From contig CALJVL010000009.1 of NCBI GenBank assembly GCA_937773775.1, positions 169,656 through 233,655 on the forward strand: a stretch of 64,000 bases of DNA, written 5' to 3'. The notes under the pieces were generated by a model that saw nothing but the letters and a program-made list of their open reading frames with translations, did no database searches and was not told where the DNA came from. Of this stretch, positions 57,787-64,000 are shown piece after piece. The position numbers and the translations under genes were made by a program. Every line of letters begins with the position of its first letter. Position 1 is the stretch's first letter. The stretch is from an uncultured Flavobacterium sp. GTDB lineage: Bacteria; Bacteroidota; Bacteroidia; Flavobacteriales; Flavobacteriaceae.

Positions 57787-57794
57787 CAAATATA
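57787..57794 (-). promoter_or_regulatory. Putative -7 box of marR/fad operon
   Basis: TATATTTG on the minus strand, 18 bases before the ATG at 57768. Confidence 0.55.
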
Positions 57795-57806
57795 AGAAAA
57801 AAATAC

Positions 57807-57818
57807 TATGCATGCATA
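57807..57818. promoter_or_regulatory. Candidate MarR operator
   Basis: TATGCATGCATA is a perfect 12-bp palindrome lying 12 bases upstream of the -7 box, between it and the -33 position, where a bound repressor would block the promoter. Confidence 0.5.
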
Positions 57819-58181
57819 ATAAGTTAATATATTTTTTATTAAAAAATATAGGGATACAAAAGGAATCGGTGTAAATGGCGGAGCATTTACTATAAATTGG
57901 TGTTAATTGTATTTCGTCTTTTCGTCGACAATGTTAACGACAATTCAAATAAAGTAGCTAATATTGTTGAAATGACGAGATCAATTGCTATCCTTTCTAA
58001 GGTCGAATGGATTGTAGAATTTATAGAAAGTTAAAAGAGAAAATCACGAATGTCCCTCTTATTTCTCTGCTAGTTAATCTATGAATGGAGTTGTAATTCC
58101 AAAAAATTGCGTAAACATATAAAGTAAAAAATAAGCTATCCTAGAATCGAAGAACTTATTTTATTGAGGGTGATTTTTCTG
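57819..58181. other. Gap with no recognisable gene
   Basis: AT-rich. It lies between the start of the MarR gene and the end of the hydrolase gene, both on the minus strand. No strong terminator for the hydrolase was seen. Confidence 0.45.
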
Positions 58182-59234
58182 CTATGATTTCTTAAACTCC
58201 TCACTATCCACATCTTTCAAAAACTTAATCACACCTGGGAAATAGGTTTTGGGATCGTCGTACTGCGAAAGATGGCTTCCGTTAGGGCAGTATAAAAACC
58301 GTCCGTTTTGCACTTCGTTTGCAATCCATTTCATGTGTTCGGGATCCATAGTGTCGTATTTTGAACCGATGGCTAGGGTTGGAACCGTTAGGGTTTTTAA
58401 TCTGTCTTTGACATCCCAGTTTTTTAGGGAAGCGTTTCCAGTGATACCAAATTCACTATGGCCTTGCATAAACACATATACTTCTGGGTTGATGTGCTTG
58501 AAACATCTGTTGATCGATTCAGGCCATTGGTCCAGTGGCATTCTCAAAATATGTTCCGTGTAGTAATATTTAAAAAGCAGTTCACTGTATTTTGGATTAT
58601 CAAAATCATTATTGTTCTCGATGTCTTGCAATTGCTTAAGGATTTTCGGGTCCATTTGAGGCGCTAGGACCTCTTTTGCGTAAGCGTTATATTCAGGAAT
58701 ACTGGCCATCATATTAGAGATAATCAAGCCTTTCATATTTTTTTGGTACTTCAAAGCATATTCCATGGCTAGGATTCCGCCCCAAGATTGTCCCATTACA
58801 TAAAAATTAGAACTATCACAACCCAGAGCAATTCGCACTTGTTCCACTTCTTCGACAAAGCGTTCGTTAGTCCACAGACTACTGTCCTTGGGTTGGTCGC
58901 TATAATAGGAACCCAATTGGTCGTAGTAGATGTATTCGATACTTTCGTTAGGGAAATAGCCGTCAAAACACTCGTAAAGTTCATGCGTTAGTCCGGGTCC
59001 ACCATGCAGCAGCAATACTTTTATTGTTGGATTGTTCCCTACAGTTTTAGTCCAAACCTTAAAAGTGCCTTTTGGTGTTTTGATTGGAATCATTTTGATA
59101 CCGCCAGTGAGCTGGTCATCGCGTTTTGAAAAATCCAAGTAATTTGCTTTTACCGAATCTTCCTTCGGTTTTTCCTGACAGGCAGAAAAAAAGAGCAAAC
59201 TAATAATGGAACAAATAAGGACTTTTAGTTTCAT
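58182..59234 (-). CDS. Proline-iminopeptidase-like alpha/beta hydrolase, lipoprotein
   Basis: 350 residues. The lipoprotein signal (MKLKVLICSIISLLFFSACQ) puts it in the periplasm or outer membrane. Alpha/beta-hydrolase motifs: oxyanion loop LLLHGGPGLTHELYE, nucleophile serine in MGQSWGGILAMEYA, later aspartate (GSKYDTMDP) and histidine (CPNGSHLSQYDD). The HGGPG motif is that of S33 prolyl aminopeptidases, which release N-terminal proline. It starts 22 bases after fadD on the same strand and may be co-transcribed with it. Confidence 0.87.
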   Translation of the reverse strand: MKLKVLICSIISLLFFSACQEKPKEDSVKANYLDFSKRDDQLTGGIKMIPIKTPKGTFKVWTKTVGNNPTIKVLLLHGGPGLTHELYECFDGYFPNESIEYIYYDQLGSYYSDQPKDSSLWTNERFVEEVEQVRIALGCDSSNFYVMGQSWGGILAMEYALKYQKNMKGLIISNMMASIPEYNAYAKEVLAPQMDPKILKQLQDIENNNDFDNPKYSELLFKYYYTEHILRMPLDQWPESINRCFKHINPEVYVFMQGHSEFGITGNASLKNWDVKDRLKTLTVPTLAIGSKYDTMDPEHMKWIANEVQNGRFLYCPNGSHLSQYDDPKTYFPGVIKFLKDVDSEEFKKS

Positions 59235-59256
59235 AAGAGGTCTCTTTTATAATGCG

Positions 59257-61032
59257 CTAGTTATATATTTTATGGAATAAATCGATATATTTTTCCATGA
59301 CCAACTTGCGTTTCATTTTCAAGGTTGGAGTCAGTTGTCCGCCTTCGATAGACCAAATGTCAGGCGTCAGTTCAAAACGTTTTATTTTTTCCCAGTTCCC
59401 GAACTTAGCATTTAGAGAGTCAATTTCTTCTTGGATACGTGCGATTACTTTTTCATTTGAAATCACTTCCTCATTACTCACTCCCACATTTATTCCGTGA
59501 ATGGTTCCCCATTCTTTTACAAATTCAAAATTGGGTTGAATGAATGCGGCTGGCATTTTTTGTCCGTCACCTATAACCATGATTTGATCAATGAAACGAG
59601 ATTGTTTCATCGTGTTTTCAATGATTTGTGGCGCAATGTATTTTCCTCCAGAGGTTTTAAACATTTCTTTTTTACGATCAGTAATTTTCAAGAAACCCTC
59701 TTTGTCAAAAACACCTATATCACCAGTGCGGAAAAAACCATTTACAATCACTTCATTAGTTAATTTTTCATCTTTATAATATCCCATCATCACGTTAGGG
59801 CCTTTGCAAAGTATTTCGCCATCTGTTGCAATTATTACCTCTACGTTATCGATTACTTTACCTACGGTTCCTACCTTGTAGCCTTTGTTTCTCATATCAG
59901 TAACAGCAATTACAGGAGAAGTTTCAGTCAAGCCATAGCCTTCCATAACTGGAATTTCGGCAGCAGCAAAAATTTTAGACAATCTCGTTTGTAATGCAGC
60001 GCTTCCAGATACCATCAATTCTAAGTTACCACCTAAACCTTCTTTCCATTTGCTGAAGATCAATTTACGAGCGATTTTAAGTTGCATTTCATACCACCAG
60101 CCATTTGTACCGTAAGGCTCATATCGCAATCCCAAATCAATAGCCCAAAAGAATAACGCCTTTTTGATTCCGGTTAATTCGGAACCTTTTGCATAAATCT
60201 TGTCGTAGACTTTTTCAAGTAGTCTGGGAACTGCTGTAATTACATTTGGTTTTACTTCTTTAAGGTTGTCACTGATTTTATCAATCGCTTCTCCAAAATA
60301 GATCGAAACACCATAGTACTGGTATAAGTACAAAATCATTCTTTCAAATACATGACAAACGGGAAGAAAACTCAGCGCCCGAGTTTTTCCTGCTTCAAAT
60401 GGAATCCTCGAAGCACTGTCCAAAACATTAGAGACAATGTTTTTATGCGAAAGCATAACTCCTTTAGGTTTTCCAGTTGTCCCTGAAGTATAAATGATCG
60501 TTGCTAATTCTTCTGGCTTTACATCATTTTTTCGAGACTCAACCTCATTTTGGTTGCTTGGATCAAGCCCAAGAATCAGCAATTCATTCCAGTTTTTGCA
60601 GCCTTCAATTAGGTTGAAAGAATACACTTCTTTAAGATTTGGAACTTTGTGTCGTATTGAATTCACTTTTTCAAGTACCTCTACATCAGAAACGAAACAA
60701 TAAATTGCACCGGAATGATTCAGAACGTATTCGTAATCGTCCTCAGAAATCGTAGGGTAAATAGGAATAGTTTGCGCTCCTGTTTGCAAAACGCCAATAT
60801 CCATTATATTCCATTCCGTTCTGTTACTTGAGGATATTAGCGCAATTTTATCGTCTTTTTGAATGCCCATTCGTAAAAGTGCCCTTGAGACGGAATTGGC
60901 TTTTGCAATATATTCTTGTGTTGAAGTCTTTACCCAAACCCCGTCTTGCTTTGTCACTAAAGCATCTGGAATTGAAGTGTATTTATCTTGCTGATAATAA
61001 GGGAAATCAAAGAGTCTGGTTATAGAAGTCAT
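59257..61032 (-). CDS. fadD: Long-chain fatty-acid CoA ligase
   Basis: 591 residues; activates fatty acids to acyl-CoA for beta-oxidation or lipid synthesis. AMP-binding motifs: IYTSGTTGKPKGVMLSHKNI (P-loop), VMEGYGLTETSPVIAV, FRTGDIGVFDKEGFL and the catalytic lysine region near the C-terminus (QLTPTLKMKRKLVMEKY). It belongs to the bacterial long-chain ACSL group. It lies 1.5 kb upstream of the marR-fadNA block in the same orientation, so it is functionally linked but has its own promoter. Confidence 0.93.
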   Translation of the reverse strand: MTSITRLFDFPYYQQDKYTSIPDALVTKQDGVWVKTSTQEYIAKANSVSRALLRMGIQKDDKIALISSSNRTEWNIMDIGVLQTGAQTIPIYPTISEDDYEYVLNHSGAIYCFVSDVEVLEKVNSIRHKVPNLKEVYSFNLIEGCKNWNELLILGLDPSNQNEVESRKNDVKPEELATIIYTSGTTGKPKGVMLSHKNIVSNVLDSASRIPFEAGKTRALSFLPVCHVFERMILYLYQYYGVSIYFGEAIDKISDNLKEVKPNVITAVPRLLEKVYDKIYAKGSELTGIKKALFFWAIDLGLRYEPYGTNGWWYEMQLKIARKLIFSKWKEGLGGNLELMVSGSAALQTRLSKIFAAAEIPVMEGYGLTETSPVIAVTDMRNKGYKVGTVGKVIDNVEVIIATDGEILCKGPNVMMGYYKDEKLTNEVIVNGFFRTGDIGVFDKEGFLKITDRKKEMFKTSGGKYIAPQIIENTMKQSRFIDQIMVIGDGQKMPAAFIQPNFEFVKEWGTIHGINVGVSNEEVISNEKVIARIQEEIDSLNAKFGNWEKIKRFELTPDIWSIEGGQLTPTLKMKRKLVMEKYIDLFHKIYN

Positions 61033-61176
61033 TAATCAAAATGTTAAATTTAGGTGCAAATTAGATAAAAATTCATTGTTATTTTTATTTTTCAAAAAAT
61101 AAATAAAAAATTAAGTCTAATCAACGCAATCGATTTCTTGTGCATTTGTTTAAGTTGTTGATTATATTGCAGGATA

Positions 61177-61620
61177 CTAATTAGTTAACTTTTCGGGTGA
61201 GTCTGCATAGTTTTTACTTCTGTCCCCGGATATAAACATTTTCTTTTTTTCGAAATGGATCGAAAAGTGTGCATAAGTCCACTGGGCATCGTTATCTCCT
61301 TTGCTTTTATAATAAAGTGAGTATACAGCATAATTAAATCCTTTTTGGTATTTTGGAGTACCATCTTCAAAACATTCGATTCCCCAATCCATGTTTGTTT
61401 TTGACAAATCATGCAACTGAAAAATCCCGGTTCCATCAGAGTTGAGTTGAACGATGGGTTCTAGCTCTCCTGCAATCAAATATGTTCCCGTTACCGTGTA
61501 ATTAATGCTTGTAGTGATATAATGCAGACCACTTTTTGCGGTGATTTTTTCGACTTTTTGAGCATAAATATCAGATATAAATAATAGTAATGCTATGGCA
61601 AGGACATTTAAGTATTTCAT
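61177..61620 (-). CDS. Small secreted protein of unknown function
   Basis: 147 residues from ATG 61620, which gives a clean signal peptide (MKYLNVLAIALLLFISDIYA). The mature part contains YTVTGTYLIAGELEPIVQLN and FQLHDLSKTNMDWGIE, a beta-rich soluble fold. No family recognised. It is monocistronic between fadD and the flavoprotein pseudogene. Confidence 0.65.
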   Translation of the reverse strand: MKYLNVLAIALLLFISDIYAQKVEKITAKSGLHYITTSINYTVTGTYLIAGELEPIVQLNSDGTGIFQLHDLSKTNMDWGIECFEDGTPKYQKGFNYAVYSLYYKSKGDNDAQWTYAHFSIHFEKKKMFISGDRSKNYADSPEKLTN

Positions 61621-62004
61621 GCGAGGTTTTATGCAAAGGTTGTATTCAAAACTAGTTAAAATTATTTTTTTTTGCAAGTGATAAGTGATACAAAAGGGAG
61701 CATCAACGTAACAAAAATCATAAATAATGGTCTGATTTGTTGTGCTTTTGTAAATGTTTTGGTTGTTTTTTTACGATTTAACAAACAGTAAATAAAAATA
61801 ATAGATAAGATAAATCTTATTTTATAAATTAATAAATCCTGTTTGATTTGATGCTCACTAATTTGATCGCGAGACAGTAGTCTTCAGAAGAACAATGGTT
61901 TTGCCGCTGACATACGAGTAACGACATGGTACATGAATTGGATAGCACAGCATATATCGTAAATAGTATTGCTAAACAGCTTATTTTGTCTAATGCTAAG
62001 TTAT
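61621..62004. other. Gap with no recognisable gene
   Basis: AT-rich sequence between the start of the small secreted-protein gene and the end of the BaiN-like pseudogene. No gene or strong hairpin seen. Confidence 0.45.
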
Positions 62005-63196
62005 TTATGGAAGAGAATTCAAGTGACGCGCCAGGTACACGCCCATACTAAAGCAGGATTGAAGCAGATATCCGCCCGTAGGAGCATCTAAGTCCAGCAT
62101 TTCTCCGATGCAATAATGGTTATTCATTATTTTTAATTGAAAATTTTCATCCAGAGAACTTAACTTGATTCCGTCAGTTGTAGATATAGCCTCATCTAAC
62201 AAGGCCGATCCTGTTATTTTTATGGGGAGTTTTTTTATGTTTTGTGCCAAAACCGCAGTATTCAGGTAGCTTTCTTTTGAAAGATAAGTTTTTAAAAGTC
62301 CAATTTGCGCAAAATTCAATTTAAGCTCTTTCTGTAATTTTTCGCTGGTTTTTTTTAAGTTTGATTTTTTGATCTTTTCAAGTAAATCAGTATAACTTAA
62401 TGTTGGCTTTAGATCTAGAAAGACAGTAGCGGTTTGATTTTTTTCAAGTTCCTCTCGAATTTGCGGGCTTATTGCATATATGGCATTGCCCTCTAAACCG
62501 AAACGCGTTATTACTAGCTCGCCTTTTTGAGTTTAATCTCCACAGCTTATCGCAATGTTTTTAAGTGGATTCCCTTCATTTTTATTGATAAAACCCAGTT
62601 CCCAGTTTACTCGGTAAGCACAATTTGAAGCTTTAAAAGAAACAACATCAACCCCTTGTTTCTTGAACAGGCCAAGCCAGGTTCCATCAGAGCCGGTTAC
62701 TTTCCAGCTGCCTCCGCCCATGGAAAAAATGGTATAATCAGACTTGACCGCTGAGTCAGTATTGAAAACAATATCATGCTTGGCATCCCAGCCAGTCCAG
62801 GTATGCTGATAATGAATTGTAACCCCTCGCTTATTGAGTACGTCAAGAATTGCGTTCAGTACTGCAATAGGTTTAATTCCGCTTTCAGGATATACACGTT
62901 TGCTACTGCCTATATAGGTTGGAATACCCATGAGATCAATCCATTTTTGAAAATCATGATTGTCAAAATCTAGTAGGGCTTCTTGTATAAAATGGGATGG
63001 TGTGTAACGCTCTATCAATTGCGCAATTGGTTCTGAATGAGTAAGATTAAATCCGCACTTTCCAGCCGCAAGAAACTTCCTTCCAAGGGTTTTATTTTTC
63101 TCGTAAATGCTTACATTGAATTTCTGAGGATCGAGAAATGCGGCTAGTAAAAATGCTGCGGGCCCTCCACCTATAATTGAGACTGATTTTCTTCAC
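62005..63196 (-). pseudogene. BaiN/HI0933-like (TIGR03862) flavoprotein, pseudogene
   Basis: The minus strand encodes a nearly complete FAD-dependent oxidoreductase. It has a Rossmann start (VSIIGGGPAAFLLAAF), FAD loop GRKFLAAGKCGFNLTHSEP, the middle domain (GSSKRVYPESGIKPIAVLNA) and the C-terminal FAD-binding end (GYLLQSCFSMGVYLARHL). Two lesions break it: a one-base frameshift between the GTG/ATG region at 63196 and the GGGPAA motif, and an in-frame TAA at 62533-62535 (after NIAISCGD). Both parts around the stop are in the same frame, so a single mutation removed about 175 C-terminal residues. Relatives reduce unsaturated or bile-acid-like compounds, but the role here is lost. Confidence 0.85.
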
Positions 63197-63770
63197 TCCG
63201 CAAAAACACTCTTTGTTTAAGGATTAAAACTGATATCATTTTTTTTTATTAGCTGTTGCGGTAGCAAAGCGAAATATAATCTGGGTCGGCTTTTCCACCC
63301 CAAATGAGATGTGTTTAAATTATTCGCTGTCGTTCCTGTGTCCTTGTGCTTCTAACATAGCAGGCATAAGACTTTGCTTCAGGTTATCTTTGTTAATTTA
63401 AGTGCAAAAGCAGCTTTTAATTGAGTCAAAGAACCAAATCAGATTTAACCGCTGTTATCCCTTAGAGTCTTTTCTATTCAACAAGGTCAATTTCTGTATA
63501 GGCTTTGAATGAAAAGTGTTGGATGTATTGAAGTCGTTTCCAATTTAGAAGAAAATAGGTAATTTGTTTTTATTCAGAATGATATCAAGAGCAATTGTGT
63601 AGTGAGTCAAGAGCATTTTTTTTAGAGATAAATTAAAACGGGAAGGCTTTCGTTGTGAATAATGCGCTTTATTTGAACAAAGGTTAATTATAAGTTAAAG
63701 CAGTGATCTGTGATCAGTTTGCAGCTGTTAAAAGATATTTTTGATTTTGAAAACTATTAAAAGCCAAAAC
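63197..63770. other. Gap before the DUF5118 gene
   Basis: 570 bases with no gene. The last part carries a -7-like box at 63736-63743. Confidence 0.45.
63736..63743 (+). promoter_or_regulatory. Putative -7 box of the metalloprotease gene
   Basis: TATTTTTG on the plus strand, 27 bases before ATG 63771. Confidence 0.5.
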
Positions 63771-64000
63771 ATGAATAAAATTCTCGTTTTAATCTCAGTC
63801 GTCCTAGTCATGCTATTTCCAACATCGCAATTTGCGCAATCGAAGCGCAAAAAGAATAAGAAAACCGAAGTCGCTGTGCTGCCTGCTGCAGAAAAAAAGC
63901 CGGATGTCACCATCAAGGAGTACAGCAAGGTAATAACTAAGGAGGCAATTTCTGATACTGGATTGTTTACGGTTCACAAGGTAGATAAAAAATATTTTTT
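63771..64000 (+). CDS. DUF5117/DUF5118 zinc-dependent metalloprotease, N-terminal part (cut by window end)
   Basis: The visible 76 residues have a signal peptide (MNKILVLISVVLVMLFPTSQ, then FAQ), a lysine-rich linker (SKRKKNKKTEVAVLPAAEKK) and the start of a DUF5118 region (YSKVITKEAISDTGLFTVHK). In Bacteroidota this N-terminus belongs to large secreted zinc metalloproteases with DUF5117 and an M10-like catalytic domain. The catalytic part lies outside the window. A -7 box is 27 bases upstream. Confidence 0.8.
   Translation, partial: MNKILVLISVVLVMLFPTSQFAQSKRKKNKKTEVAVLPAAEKKPDVTIKEYSKVITKEAISDTGLFTVHKVDKKYF

Overview
This is a low-GC chromosomal segment from a member of the Bacteroidota, almost certainly a Flavobacterium-like Flavobacteriaceae. 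The evidence is the gene content (DUF4293 beside an N-terminally extended Rho, a LETM1-related protein, secreted dipeptidyl peptidase III, S23-type four-helix protein, DUF5118 protein), the absence of clear Shine-Dalgarno sequences, the use of TTG/GTG starts, and repeated TAnnTTTG (-7) boxes 17-27 bases before start codons. No rRNA, tRNA, CRISPR array or prophage was seen.

Layout. 1-3.0 kb: the end of a sensor kinase and a row of CheY/Rcp-type response regulators, one broken by an IS30-family element whose right flank still carries receiver-tail fragments. 3.6-7.2 kb: a SulP transporter, a decayed DUF2461 gene and an orphan family-9 glycosyltransferase. 7.8-11.9 kb: katG, a PAS/HisKA protein without an ATPase domain and a small hypothetical. 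12-23.3 kb: housekeeping genes (lpdA, an MsbA-like ABC exporter, truA, a phosphodiesterase, a TPR-type two-component pair, DUF4293, rho, an RsmB-like methyltransferase). 23.4-30.8 kb: kup, a repeat-bearing secreted protein, an Asp-box lipoprotein, a sigma-E-type/anti-sigma/Spy-like operon and an SRPBCC protein. 31-36.8 kb: DPP III, a MazG-like protein, ilvE, mnmD and a small gene with a broken duplicate next to it.

36.8-47.5 kb is a stress and ion-homeostasis block: oxyR divergent from dps, a small secreted protein with SulP and beta-carbonic anhydrase (a probable bicarbonate-uptake unit), a LETM1-related protein, Cu/Zn superoxide dismutase, and an operon of outer-membrane barrel, BCCT transporter and tandem universal stress protein. 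47.8-61.1 kb: a PD40/amidohydrolase giant, then a fatty-acid beta-oxidation block (MarR regulator, fadN, fadA, acyl-CoA dehydrogenase, with a four-helix gene inserted) followed by an alpha/beta hydrolase and fadD. 61.2-64 kb: a small secreted protein, a BaiN-like flavoprotein pseudogene and the start of a DUF5117/DUF5118 zinc metalloprotease.

I found no clearly new defence or biosynthetic system. The most unusual items are the IS30-broken response-regulator array, three further gene remnants (DUF2461, the 65-aa duplicate, the BaiN-like gene), a 22-residue tandem repeat protein, and the four-helix gene bounded by inverted copies of an AT-rich tract that recurs elsewhere in the window.
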